Source: an uncultured candidate division WPS-2 bacterium (lineage in GTDB: Bacteria; Vulcanimicrobiota; Vulcanimicrobiia; Vulcanimicrobiales; Vulcanimicrobiaceae). From it: a stretch of 64,000 nucleotides of DNA. Made by a program: the position numbers and the translations under genes. Below, piece after piece: positions 26,401 to 34,904 of this stretch. The stretch is taken from contig CALEYW010000046.1 in the NCBI GenBank assembly GCA_937927945.1, positions 62,001 to 126,000 of the forward strand. Reading direction: 5' to 3'. Under the pieces are notes generated by a model. The model saw only the letters and a list, made by a program, of their open reading frames with translations. It was not told the DNA's origin and did no database searches. How positions within the stretch are numbered: position 1 is the stretch's first letter; each line of letters starts with the position of its first letter.

Positions 26401-26925
26401 CAGCCGCTGCGCCGCCGCGACCGCCGGCGCGAACTCGCGTGCGCCGCGCAGCGCCGCGACGTGCGCGGCGAGCGTCTCGCGGTAACGCGCTTCCCAGCGC
26501 CGCCGTTCCGGCTCGATCCACTCCTCCTCGATGCCGGCGAGCAGCTCCCCCGCATAGAGCGCGATCGCGTCGCGCCGCCGGTGCGGCAGCCGCGCCAGCG
26601 CGTCGAATTCCTCGACGTCGAGCCACACGGCGCTGCGCGGGTTCCACTGCAGCGTTCCGCCTGAAGCGAGCAGCCACGGCCGGCCTTCAGCGGCTTGCGG
26701 CAGCAGATGCTGCAGGTAGCTCAGGTGGCGGCGCAGGTTCGCGCGGGCTTCTTCTTCGGGCTCGTCCGGCCACATCGCGTTCGCAATTGCCGGGCGCGGC
26801 AGCGCGGCCTCGCGGTGCAGCAGCAGATAGGCGAGCAAGGGGACGACTTTCGGTCGGCCGCCGACGGAGAACGCGATCTCGTCGAGCAATAACCGCGGCC
26901 GCCCGAACAGGTGGACCCGCAGCAT
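23428..26925 (-). CDS. Large BTAD (SARP-type)/ATPase/TPR transcriptional regulator
   Basis: A 1165-residue regulator. Residues 1 to about 95 form a winged helix (VHLFGRPRLLLDE, LAYLLLHREAALPR) and the next 150 a bacterial transcriptional activation domain (LYAGELLAGIEEEWIEP, YRDLGDRAGAIAEYERF-like repeats). An AAA/STAND ATPase domain follows, with Walker A GGEAGVGKSR near residues 287-296 and LVLEDLHWAG as Walker B. The C-terminal half is TPR-like (LGTLGFAQCELGALADAVAN). This layout is that of AfsR/SARP-like activators and MalT relatives. It lies two bases after the dapC-like gene, so it may be co-expressed with lysine biosynthesis genes. The inducer is unknown. Confidence 0.88.
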   Translation of the reverse strand: MLRVHLFGRPRLLLDEIAFSVGGRPKVVPLLAYLLLHREAALPRPAIANAMWPDEPEEEARANLRRHLSYLQHLLPQAAEGRPWLLASGGTLQWNPRSAVWLDVEEFDALARLPHRRRDAIALYAGELLAGIEEEWIEPERRRWEARYRETLAAHVAALRGAREFAPAVAAAQRLLADDPWREDTLRALVLSRYDLGDRAGAIAEYERFAQTLRDELGAEPMAETVAVYTAILRDDGSREAAPDAARPDSDAAPQLLPFCGRARELGALRRHWESAATGTGSLVLLGGEAGVGKSRLVRELTSVCEAAGALVYGAAASFPEAVPYQPHAALVRAAAPLASTVRVDPVWLSALASLSHSMADHVADLPALPAVDSARERLRLFESYVNFWEALAVRRPIVLVLEDLHWAGAATFALLEHLACRVRAARVLIVATYREDELGLTHGLRGVRRRLERGGAAVHVALARLPGEAVEELVRALADSDDAAALAGVLHERSEGNPFVLGEMLRDLSESGALRIVDRRWTFEATPEEAVPPAVRGALASRLARLNDRSRSLAEVAAVVGRAFDAELLREVTGWTEATVLDALGELVDRRLVGEAGTRAGFDFAFTHHLIAAVVYDAIPDAARVRRHRRVAHVMTELYREARDDVAAEIALHWDRGGEPELAAQEYLAAARRADAVHAHDEAAAHLTRALELAQESRLRFEALLLRESIASARGDRDLQARALEHLAGLARTLGDDDAICAVLERRLELTNVISDVRRERVLLRLLQRRVRRSGDPRWQARALEAEARYLRTVNEFEGSRSAFARLIALAGGSGDRGTHFKARLALADTFIYEGRLPEARAALADLRAAVQLEGNQSAWVRTLMAFARAALTQQDYAAMSAFAVEAHDLSCAIGDREGEALALHTIANGHVTTFAVAEAESAYRRALEIYERIDHRVGVASISVDLGLFHTELGLLDRAIEFYARAREIAAEIGFRWVACVERIDTSYCLRLRGEFAAACAAAQTALAIAREIRSQPLESAALGTLGFAQCELGALADAVANLRRGVELRRPAGSTPRLGDNLCALALAYLRSADVGAAETAVSELLALYDENPKLPPQPTEWLWTAAQVERAAGRIDAAGRLIRQAASVMRTRAAAIDDAATRAAYLALPFNRAVADAALVR

Positions 26926-26927
26926 GG

Positions 26928-28043
26928 CTACATGTTCGCGATGCGGTGCAACCCTTCTTCCACTTGGTCGATCGGGGCGACCCAGCTCAGCCGCAGCCAG
27001 CCTTCGAGCGAGTCGCCGAAGATGCGGCCGGGGATCGCGACGACGCCGCGGCGTTCGACGAGGTCCAGCGCCGCGGCCAGCGAGTCGTGACCGTTCGGCA
27101 GCTTCACGCAGGCGTAGAACGCTCCGTCGATCGGGACGTAGCGCAGCCCGCTCGCATCGAGCGCGGCCGTCACCCGTGCATGCTGCGCCCGGTACCACGC
27201 CGACTGCTCGGCGAGCGCGCCCGGTTCGCCGAAGATCTCGTACGCGACCCGCTGGCCGAACGCGCTGGCGGTCGACGTGACGTAGCTGTGGGTCTTGTTC
27301 ATCGCGTCGATCGCGTCGTCCGGCGCGATGATCCAGCCGATGCGCATCCCGGTCAGCGCGTTCGATTTCGAGAGCGAGTTCACGGCGATCGTGAACGGGT
27401 AGTGGCGGGCGAGGTTGCCGGGGTCGTCGACGTACGTCAGCTCGCGGTAGATCTCGTCCTGCAGCACCCACACCGGCGGTCCGCCGCGCGCGAGCAACCC
27501 TTCGGCGAGGCGGCGCGCGTCGGCGTCGCGCAGCACGCGGCCGGTCGGATTCGCCGGTGACGCGATCACGATCATCCGCGTCGCGCGGTCGACGGCGTCG
27601 AGGATCAGCTCGACGTCGTAGCGATACGCGTCGTCTTCGCGCAGGTGCACGTGGCGATACGGGATCCCCTCGAGCTGCGCCATCTTCGCGTACGCCGGAA
27701 AGGCCGGGTCGACGATCAAGAGCTCGTCGCCGGCCGGGTCGAGCATCGTCTTGATCGCGACGTACACCGCTTCTTGCGAACCGGTCGTCACGACCACGTT
27801 GCGCGCGGCGCTCATGCCGGGGTAGGCATAGTGCGCGGCGACCCGTTCGCGTAAACGAACGTCGCCGGCGTTCACCGTGTACTTCACGCCGAACTCCGCC
27901 GCCCAGCGCGCCGCCGCCTCGATGAACCGCTGCTGCGGCAGCAGCGTCGGTTCGCCCAAACCCAAATCGATCGAGTCCGCCTTCTTCTTCGCCGCGATGG
28001 CGCGAATCAGCGACGGCTCGATCGCCGTAACTCGTGGATTCAC
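26928..28043 (-). CDS. dapC: PLP aminotransferase, probable N-succinyldiaminopimelate aminotransferase
   Basis: A 371-residue class I/II aminotransferase starting at a GTG one base after dapD. DLGLGEPTLLPQQRF, VVTTGSQEAVYVA, ASPANPTGRV and the PLP lysine in SLSKSNALTGMRIGWI are visible. Position directly after dapD suggests the succinylase route of lysine/diaminopimelate synthesis, where DapC follows DapD. Sequence alone would also fit a general aspartate-type aminotransferase, so the specific role is inferred from the operon. Confidence 0.8.
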   Translation of the reverse strand: MNPRVTAIEPSLIRAIAAKKKADSIDLGLGEPTLLPQQRFIEAAARWAAEFGVKYTVNAGDVRLRERVAAHYAYPGMSAARNVVVTTGSQEAVYVAIKTMLDPAGDELLIVDPAFPAYAKMAQLEGIPYRHVHLREDDAYRYDVELILDAVDRATRMIVIASPANPTGRVLRDADARRLAEGLLARGGPPVWVLQDEIYRELTYVDDPGNLARHYPFTIAVNSLSKSNALTGMRIGWIIAPDDAIDAMNKTHSYVTSTASAFGQRVAYEIFGEPGALAEQSAWYRAQHARVTAALDASGLRYVPIDGAFYACVKLPNGHDSLAAALDLVERRGVVAIPGRIFGDSLEGWLRLSWVAPIDQVEEGLHRIANM

Positions 28044-28044
28044 G

Positions 28045-28920
28045 CTAGACTGCGACCTCGAAGTCGCGCAATGCGGCGGTGAGCGAGGTTTTCGTGTCGG
28101 TCGAGGCGGTGCGTTCGCCGATGATGAGCGCGCAGGGCGTCCCGAACTCGCCGGCCGGGAAACGCTTGGGGAGGGTGCCGGGGATCACGACGGCGCGCGC
28201 GGGGATCGCTCCTTTCGTCGTGACGGGCTCGCTGCCGCGGACGTCGACGATCGGCGTCGACGCAGTCAGCACGACGCCGGCGCCGAGTACGGCTTCCGTG
28301 CCGACGCGCACGCCCTCGACCACGATGCAGCGCGAACCGACGAACGCGCCGTCTTCCACGATAACCGGCATCGCTTGGGCCGGCTCGAGCACGCCGCCGA
28401 TCCCGACGCCGCCGCTGAGGTGCACGTTCTTGCCGATCTGCGCGCACGAGCCGACGGTCGCCCACGTATCGACCATCGTTCCGTCGTCGACGTACGCGCC
28501 GATGTTGACGAAACCGGGCATCAAGATCGCCCCGCGCCCCAGATACGAGCCGTAGCGTGCGATCCCGCCTGGGACGCAGCGCGCGCCGAGCTGCTTCCAA
28601 TTTCTCTTGGTCGGGAGCTTGTCATAATAAGAAGGGAGCGCGGCGCGGCCGGCGCGCGCGTCCTTGAAGACGATCGGCCGGGCCATCAGCTCGTGGATCG
28701 AGACGATGTCGTAGCGCGCGAACGACAAGAGGATCGCTCGCTTGATCCAGGCGTGGACGACCCACTCCCCCTCGCGCGGCTCGCACACGCGCAAGATCCC
28801 GTTGTCGAGCCCATCGAGCACCTCGTCGACGACCCGCCCCGCCTTCTTCTTAACCGCCTCCGGCTCGGCCGCCAACCGATCCTCGAGCTCGACAACCCGC
28901 CGCTCCAACGCTTCATTCAT
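28045..28920 (-). CDS. dapD: 2,3,4,5-tetrahydropyridine-2,6-dicarboxylate N-succinyltransferase
   Basis: A 291-residue DapD with an N-terminal helical domain (LDGLDNGILRVCEP, WVVHAWIKRAILLSF) and a left-handed beta-helix of hexapeptide repeats (ILMPGFVNIGAYVDDGTMVD, QIGKNVHLSGGVGIGG). The catalytic region and C-terminal cap (ALIIGERT) are in place. It performs the third step from aspartate semialdehyde to meso-diaminopimelate. First of a three-gene minus-strand unit with the dapC-like gene and the large regulator. The upstream gap holds a dispersed element. Confidence 0.95.
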   Translation of the reverse strand: MNEALERRVVELEDRLAAEPEAVKKKAGRVVDEVLDGLDNGILRVCEPREGEWVVHAWIKRAILLSFARYDIVSIHELMARPIVFKDARAGRAALPSYYDKLPTKRNWKQLGARCVPGGIARYGSYLGRGAILMPGFVNIGAYVDDGTMVDTWATVGSCAQIGKNVHLSGGVGIGGVLEPAQAMPVIVEDGAFVGSRCIVVEGVRVGTEAVLGAGVVLTASTPIVDVRGSEPVTTKGAIPARAVVIPGTLPKRFPAGEFGTPCALIIGERTASTDTKTSLTAALRDFEVAV

Positions 28921-28938
28921 TGCGAGGCGCTTCGGTTT

Positions 28939-29045
28939 AAAGGCGCTCCGCCCTAGGCTGCGCGCCCCCCGCGCCAAGCGCGGGCCCCCGGGTCCGACCT
29001 CGCCGCCACACCGTGCACGGGCGCGATCGTACTGCGCTCGGTCCA
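28939..29045. repeat. Dispersed intergenic element, copy 2
   Basis: Begins AAAGGCGCTCCGCCC, then GGCTGCGCGCCCCCC, a GC-only hairpin (CCGCGC/GCGCGG with a short AA-containing loop), GGGTCCGACCTCGC and ends CTGCGCTCGGTCCA. It lies between the divergent dapD and tkt genes, unlike copies 1 and 3, which follow a stop codon. The orientation is the same as in the other copies. Confidence 0.7.
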
Positions 29046-29153
29046 GGGCCAGGTGTGTTTTACCTTTCGCCGCTTTCGTGGGTTGTGGAGTGTTTGGAGG
29101 GGGCGGGGACGATGGGCGGGTAACGCGCTCACCCCGGGTTTCGAGGAGACGAC

Positions 29154-31145
29154 GTGAACACCGCAACGGACGAACTTCGCATCAACGCAATCCGTTTTCT
29201 CGCCGTCGACGCGGTGCAGCAAGCGAATTCCGGGCATCCGGGATTGCCGCTCGGCGCGGCGGCCGCCGCGTACACGCTCTGGACCCGTCATCTGCGTTTC
29301 AACGCCGCGGATCCGAAGTGGTTCGACCGCGACCGGTTCGTGCTCAGCGCCGGCCACGGATCGGCGCTGCTCTACGCGCTGCTGCATCTGACCGGGTTCG
29401 ACCTGACCATCGACGACCTCAAGGCGTTCCGTCAGCTCGGAAGCCGAACCCCGGGTCATCCGGAGTACCACCACACGGCCGGGGTCGAGGTCACGACCGG
29501 CCCGCTCGGGCAAGGGTTCGCGAACGCCGTCGGCTTGGCGATCGCCGAAGCGCATCTGGCCGCGGTCTACAACCGCGAGCAAACGATCGTCGACCACTTC
29601 ACCTACGCGCTGGCGGGTGACGGCGACTTGATGGAAGGCGTGTCCTCGGAGGCCGCCTCGCTCGCCGGACACCTCGCGCTCGGCAAGCTGATCGTCCTGT
29701 ACGACGACAACAAGGTTTCGCTTGCCGGAGCCACCTCGCTGACGTTCACCGAGGACGTGCGCGAGCGGTTCGAAGCCTACGGCTGGCAGACAATCGAAGT
29801 CGGCCCGGAAGAGGCGAATGACGTCGAGGCCATCGACCGCGCGATCGCGCTGGCCAAATCGGAGAAACTGCAGCCGTCGCTGATCGCGATCCGCACGACG
29901 ATCGGCTACGGCTCGCCGGAGGCCGGCACGTTCAAGACGCACGGCGAGCCGCTCGGCAAAAACATGGAGGCGACCCGCAAGGCGCTGCACTGGGACTTGC
30001 CGCCGTTCACCGTCCCGAGCGAACCGGCCGCCTTCTTCAAAGCCGCCGGCGCGAAGGGCGCGGCGCTGCAAGAGAGCTGGAACACCACGTACGCGGCATG
30101 GAAGAGCGCCAACCCCGCCCTCGCCGCGCAGTTCGAACGGGCGCGCGACGGGGTGCTGCCGGCGGACTTGCCGTGGCCCACGTTCACGGCCGAGAACGGC
30201 AACGTCGCGACGCGCGACGCCGGCGGCGCCGTGATGAACGCGATCGCCGCCGCGCTGCCCGAACTGGTCGGCGGCTCGGCCGATCTCGATCCTTCGACCA
30301 AGACGTATTTGAAGGGTCAGGGTGACTTCCAGCCCGGATCTTACGGCGGACGCAACATCCACTACGGCGTGCGCGAGCACGCGATGGCGGCTGCCAACAA
30401 CGGGATCGCGCTGCACGGCGGCCTGCTCCCGTTCGGAGCGACCTTCTTCAACTTCCTCGATTACCTCAAGCCGGCGCTGCGACTCGCCGCGCTCAACGAG
30501 ATCCGCGAGGTGTTCGTCTTCACCCACGATTCGGTGTTCTTGGGCGAAGACGGCCCGACGCATCAGCCGATCGAGCAGCTCGCCATGCTGCGCGCGACGC
30601 CGAACGTCATCGACCTGCGGCCGGCCGACGCGCTCGAAACGCTCGAGGCTTGGAAGATCGCCGTCCAGCCGAAGTCGGGGCCGACCGCGATCGTCCTCTC
30701 GCGCCAGAAGCTGCCGTTCTTGGGTGAACGGCGCGCCGACGTCGCGCGCGGCGCGTACGTCCTCTCCGACCCCGCCGCAGGCGACGGCGACATCGATCTG
30801 ATCCTGATCGGGACCGGCTCCGAGGTCTCGCTGGCAGTCGAGGCCGCCAAGCTGCTCGCGGCGCGCGGGACCAAGGTACGTGTCGTCTCGATGCCGTCGT
30901 GGAAACTCTTCGATCGGCAGGACGAAGCGTATCGCGAGAGCGTGCTGCCGCCGGCGGTGAGGGCGCGCATGTCGATCGAGGCCGGCGCGACGATCGGTTG
31001 GCGCACCTACGTCGGCGACGGCGGCATAGCCTACGGCCTCGACCATTTCGGGACGTCGGCGCCGGCCGCCGCGATCACACGAGAATACGATTTCACCCCG
31101 GAGCACGTCGCGGACGTCGCCTCCGGTCTGCTCGCGAACGTCTGA
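29154..31145 (+). CDS. tkt: Transketolase
   Basis: A 663-residue TPP enzyme. Starts at GTG with GAGGAG 5-10 bases ahead. The thiamine-binding block is AGDGDLMEGVSSEAASLAGH with DDNKVSL following; GQGFANAVGLA and the C-terminal EDGPTHQPIEQLA complete the signature. It moves two-carbon units in the non-oxidative pentose phosphate branch. First gene of a plus-strand set of six covering the whole pathway. Cofactor supply comes from thiL and substrate supply from rpe, both elsewhere in the window. Confidence 0.97.
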   Translation: MNTATDELRINAIRFLAVDAVQQANSGHPGLPLGAAAAAYTLWTRHLRFNAADPKWFDRDRFVLSAGHGSALLYALLHLTGFDLTIDDLKAFRQLGSRTPGHPEYHHTAGVEVTTGPLGQGFANAVGLAIAEAHLAAVYNREQTIVDHFTYALAGDGDLMEGVSSEAASLAGHLALGKLIVLYDDNKVSLAGATSLTFTEDVRERFEAYGWQTIEVGPEEANDVEAIDRAIALAKSEKLQPSLIAIRTTIGYGSPEAGTFKTHGEPLGKNMEATRKALHWDLPPFTVPSEPAAFFKAAGAKGAALQESWNTTYAAWKSANPALAAQFERARDGVLPADLPWPTFTAENGNVATRDAGGAVMNAIAAALPELVGGSADLDPSTKTYLKGQGDFQPGSYGGRNIHYGVREHAMAAANNGIALHGGLLPFGATFFNFLDYLKPALRLAALNEIREVFVFTHDSVFLGEDGPTHQPIEQLAMLRATPNVIDLRPADALETLEAWKIAVQPKSGPTAIVLSRQKLPFLGERRADVARGAYVLSDPAAGDGDIDLILIGTGSEVSLAVEAAKLLAARGTKVRVVSMPSWKLFDRQDEAYRESVLPPAVRARMSIEAGATIGWRTYVGDGGIAYGLDHFGTSAPAAAITREYDFTPEHVADVASGLLANV

Positions 31146-31160
31146 GGAAAGAGAACCATC

Positions 31161-33998
31161 ATGGGCAATCAGCTTCGAGAACTTGCGGCCGTCGGCCAGA
31201 GCATCTGGCTCGACAACATCCGGCGCAGCATGTTCGCTTCGGGCGAATTGCAGCGGCTCATCGACCTCGGTCTGCGCGGGATGACGTCGAACCCGACCAT
31301 CTTCGAGAAGGCGATCGGCGCAGGGACCGACTACGACGAGCAGCTGCGCACGCTGGTCGACGAGCGCGACCCGGTAAAAGTCTTCGAGGCGCTCGCGATC
31401 CGCGACATTCGCAGCGCGTGCGACCTCTTCGCGCCGGTCTACGAAGCGACGAACGCGCTGGACGGCTACGTCTCGCTCGAAGTCTCACCGACGCTGGCGC
31501 GCGACACCGAGGGGACGATCGCCGCGGCGCAGCGTCTGTGGCAGGCGGTCGAGCGGCCCAACGTGATGATCAAGATTCCGGGAACGCCGGAAGGCGTCCC
31601 GGCGATCAAAGCCTCGATCGCGGCCGGCATCAACATCAACGTCACGCTGCTGTTCTCGGTCGACCGGTACGAAGCGGCCGCCAACGCCTACATCGAAGGC
31701 CTCGAAGAGCGCGCCGCGCGCGGCGAGTCGATCGACCGGATCGCGTCGGTCGCCTCCGTCTTCGTCTCCCGCATCGACACCGCCGTCGACAAGAAGCTGC
31801 AGGCGAAGATCGATCGCGGCGAACACGTCGAGTACTTGCTCGGCAAAGCCGCGATCGCCAGCACGAAGCTGACCTATCAGCGTTTCCAGAAGCTGTTCGA
31901 GAGCGGCCGCTTCGCCGCGCTGCGCGCCAAGGGCGCGCACGTGCAGCGTCCGCTCTGGGCCTCCACGTCGACCAAGAACCCGGCCTATCCCGAGCTGATG
32001 TACGTCGATTCGCTGGTCGGGAGGGATACCGTCAACACGGTCCCGCCGAACACGCTCGAAGCGCTGCTCGATCACGGCGTCGTTCGCGCCGACACCATCC
32101 TCGAGGACCTGGACCGCGCGCGCGCGGTCGTGGAGGCGCTCGCGAAGGAGCAGATCTCCCTCTACGACGTGACCGAAGAGCTGGTCGCCGAAGGCGTCAA
32201 GTCGTTCGCCGACTCGTTCGACGCGATGCTCGCCGCGATCCAAACCAAGCTCGAGAAGCTGCGCAGCGACGCGCCTCCGCGCGTCGCGCTGGCGCTCGGG
32301 GGCGGGCACGACGCCGCTCAAGCGGCGCTGAACCACTTGGCCGGCATCGACTTCCTCCAGAAGCTCTGGAAGGCCGATCCCTCGCCGTGGTCGACCGCGC
32401 CGGAACACGTCGAGATCATCAAACACGCGCTGGGCTGGGTCGAGATCCCGCAGCAGACGCACGCGCAGAGCGGCGAACTGCGCGACTTCGCGCACGCCTG
32501 CGCGAAGCGTTTCGATCACGTCGTCGTGCTCGGAATGGGCGGCAGCTCGCTGGCCCCGGACATCCTGCGCGAGACGTTCGGCAGAACGCCGGGCTACCCG
32601 ACGCTGCACGTCCTCGATTCGACCGACCCGCAGCAGATCCAGGCGCTCGACGAATCGCTCGACATCGCGCGGTCGTTGTTCATCGTCGCCTCGAAGTCGG
32701 GGACGACCACCGAACCCGACGCCTTCTACCGCTACTTCTTCGCGCGCGTACAGCAGACCGTCGGCGGCGCCAACGCCGCGGACCACTTCGTCGCGATCAC
32801 CGATCCCGGAACCAAGCTGGAAAAGGAGGCGAAGGACACCGGTTTCCTGCGCGTCTTCACCAACGATCCCAACATCGGCGGACGCTATTCGGCGCTGTCC
32901 TACTTCGGGATGGTCCCCGCCGCGCTGGCCGGCTACGACGTGACCGCGATCCTCGATCGCGCGATCAACGCGATGCACGCCGACGCGCCGACCGTAGCGC
33001 CGCAGGATGCGCCGGGACTCCGCTTCGGCGCAGCGCTCGGATCGCTCGCGAAGGGCGGCCGCGACAAGCTCACCATCCTGACCCATCCGTCGGTGCGCGC
33101 CTTCGGCGCGTGGGCGGAACAGCTCGTTGCCGAATCGACCGGCAAGTCGGGCGTCGGCATCGTGCCGGTCGAAGGCGAGCCGCTCGGCGCGGTGTCGGCC
33201 TACGGCGACGACCGCATCTTCGCCTACGTCGGCGCGGGACTGCCCGGCGACGACGCGCAGACCCTCGCGCGCCTCACCGAACTCGAAGCGGCCGGGCATC
33301 CGGTGATCCGCCTCGCAATGACCGACACGCTCGACGTGGGCGAGCAGTTCTACGTGTGGGAGATCGCGACCGCAGCCGCGGGCGCCGTGCTCGGAATCGA
33401 CGCGTTCGATCAGCCTAACGTCCAGGAATCGAAGGACAACACGAAACGGCTGCTCGCCGAATACGCTGCGAAGGGAGCCTTCCCGGAGCCCGAGCCGCGC
33501 GTGCGGACGGGCGACGTGCTCGTGTTCCCGCTCTCCGGGTCGCGCGGTGCAGCGCTCGGCAGCGATCTGCAGAGTGCGGTCAACGCGGTCGTCGAGATGA
33601 TTCGGCCCGGCGACTACGTCGCGTTCAACGCCTACGTTCCGATGAACGGTGAGAATCAAGCGGTCCTGCGCGGCCTTCGCACGACGGTGCGCGATGCGCA
33701 GAAGGTCGCGACGACCGTTGGGTTCGGGCCGCGCTTCCTGCACTCGACCGGCCAGCTCCACAAGGGCGGATCGAACGAGGGCGTCTTCTTTCAGATCACC
33801 TACGACGCCCCGTTCGATCTGCCGATCCCGGGGATGGTCGGCTTCCGCACGCTGCAGCGCGCGCAGGCGCTCGGCGACTTCGAATCGCTCGACAAGCGCG
33901 ACCGTCGCGGCGCGCGCATCCATTTCCCCGGCGACGCCCACCGCGGCCTCGAAGCCCTAGCCGCGGCCCTCGAAGCCGCGGTCTCCGCGAAAGCCTAG
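31161..33998 (+). CDS. tal-pgi: Bifunctional transaldolase / phosphoglucose isomerase fusion
   Basis: A 945-residue fusion. Residues 1 to about 370 are transaldolase (GMTSNPTIFEKAI, MIKIPGTPEGVPAI with the Schiff-base lysine, ININVTLLFS, TSTKNPAYPELMYVD). Residues from about 395 are glucose-6-phosphate isomerase (VVVLGMGGSSLAPDILRETF, VASKSGTTTEPDAFY, LHKGGSNEGVFFQIT). The two enzymes would link fructose-6-phosphate produced by transaldolase back to glucose-6-phosphate for Zwf, giving a cyclic oxidative pathway. Similar fusions are known in some acetic acid bacteria and others. A ribosome site GAGGAAAGAG precedes the ATG. Confidence 0.95.
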   Translation: MGNQLRELAAVGQSIWLDNIRRSMFASGELQRLIDLGLRGMTSNPTIFEKAIGAGTDYDEQLRTLVDERDPVKVFEALAIRDIRSACDLFAPVYEATNALDGYVSLEVSPTLARDTEGTIAAAQRLWQAVERPNVMIKIPGTPEGVPAIKASIAAGININVTLLFSVDRYEAAANAYIEGLEERAARGESIDRIASVASVFVSRIDTAVDKKLQAKIDRGEHVEYLLGKAAIASTKLTYQRFQKLFESGRFAALRAKGAHVQRPLWASTSTKNPAYPELMYVDSLVGRDTVNTVPPNTLEALLDHGVVRADTILEDLDRARAVVEALAKEQISLYDVTEELVAEGVKSFADSFDAMLAAIQTKLEKLRSDAPPRVALALGGGHDAAQAALNHLAGIDFLQKLWKADPSPWSTAPEHVEIIKHALGWVEIPQQTHAQSGELRDFAHACAKRFDHVVVLGMGGSSLAPDILRETFGRTPGYPTLHVLDSTDPQQIQALDESLDIARSLFIVASKSGTTTEPDAFYRYFFARVQQTVGGANAADHFVAITDPGTKLEKEAKDTGFLRVFTNDPNIGGRYSALSYFGMVPAALAGYDVTAILDRAINAMHADAPTVAPQDAPGLRFGAALGSLAKGGRDKLTILTHPSVRAFGAWAEQLVAESTGKSGVGIVPVEGEPLGAVSAYGDDRIFAYVGAGLPGDDAQTLARLTELEAAGHPVIRLAMTDTLDVGEQFYVWEIATAAAGAVLGIDAFDQPNVQESKDNTKRLLAEYAAKGAFPEPEPRVRTGDVLVFPLSGSRGAALGSDLQSAVNAVVEMIRPGDYVAFNAYVPMNGENQAVLRGLRTTVRDAQKVATTVGFGPRFLHSTGQLHKGGSNEGVFFQITYDAPFDLPIPGMVGFRTLQRAQALGDFESLDKRDRRGARIHFPGDAHRGLEALAAALEAAVSAKA

Positions 33999-34007
33999 GA
34001 GCAGCGC

Positions 34008-34904
34008 TTGCAACTCGGGATGATCGGTCTAGGACGCATGGGTGCGAACATGACCACGCGTCTGATTCGCGGCGGACATCAGGTCGTCGCGTACGACCGC
34101 GACCCGGCGGCGGTGCAGCGTTCGGCCGGCGACGGCGCGACCGGCGCCGGTTCGCTCGCCGACCTCGTAACGAAGCTCGCCGCACCGCGCGCCGTGTGGA
34201 TCATGGTTCCCTCCGGCGATCCGACCGATTCGACGATCGGCGAGCTCCTCGGGCTGCTGCAGCCGGGCGATGCCATCGTCGACGGCGGCAACTCACGCTG
34301 GACCGACTCGAAGCAGCGGTACCTGCGCTGCAAAGACAAGGGCGTCGCGTTCGTCGACGCGGGAACGTCGGGCGGCGTGTGGGGTCTCGCGAACGGGTAC
34401 TCTCTCATGGTCGGCGGTGACGACGACGCGGTGAAACGCGTCGAACCGATCTTCCTCACCCTCGCGCCGCCCGGCGGGTACGCACACGTCGGTCCCAGCG
34501 GCGCCGGTCACTTCTCGAAGATGGTGCACAACGGCATCGAATACGGGATGCTCGCCGCGTACGGCGAGGGGTTCGAGATCCTGGAGAAATCCGAGTACAC
34601 GTTCGACTTGCACCAGCTGGCGTCGATCTGGCGGTACGGGTCGGTCGTGCGGTCGTGGCTGCTCGAGCTGCTCGAACTCGCGCTCAAGGGCGATCCCGAA
34701 TTGACGAAGGTCAAGGGCTGGGTCGCCGATTCCGGTGAGGGCCGCTGGACCGTGCAGGCCGCCATCGACGAAGACGTCCCCGCCCCCGTCATCACCGCAT
34801 CGCTGATGTCCCGCTTCGTCTCCCGCCAAGAAGAGTCGTTCAGCGCCAAGGTCATCGCCGCACTCCGCAACGAATTCGGCGGCCACGCCGTGAAGTCAGA
34901 ATGA
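34008..34904 (+). CDS. gnd: 6-phosphogluconate dehydrogenase, decarboxylating, short form
   Basis: A 298-residue enzyme starting at TTG with AGGAGC close ahead. NAD(P)-binding GMIGLGRMGANM, IVDGGNSRWTDS, FVDAGTSGGVWG and HFSKMVHNGIEYGM (catalytic Lys and substrate loop) are present. The length matches the short YqeC/GndA type, not the 470-residue E. coli form. It oxidises 6-phosphogluconate to ribulose-5-phosphate. The stop overlaps the zwf start by 4 bases. Confidence 0.95.
   Translation: MQLGMIGLGRMGANMTTRLIRGGHQVVAYDRDPAAVQRSAGDGATGAGSLADLVTKLAAPRAVWIMVPSGDPTDSTIGELLGLLQPGDAIVDGGNSRWTDSKQRYLRCKDKGVAFVDAGTSGGVWGLANGYSLMVGGDDDAVKRVEPIFLTLAPPGGYAHVGPSGAGHFSKMVHNGIEYGMLAAYGEGFEILEKSEYTFDLHQLASIWRYGSVVRSWLLELLELALKGDPELTKVKGWVADSGEGRWTVQAAIDEDVPAPVITASLMSRFVSRQEESFSAKVIAALRNEFGGHAVKSE

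Noticed and set aside
24070..26664. An 864-codon plus-strand frame opposite the large regulator
   Set aside because: It is antisense to a gene with BTAD, Walker A and TPR motifs and has no recognisable domain.
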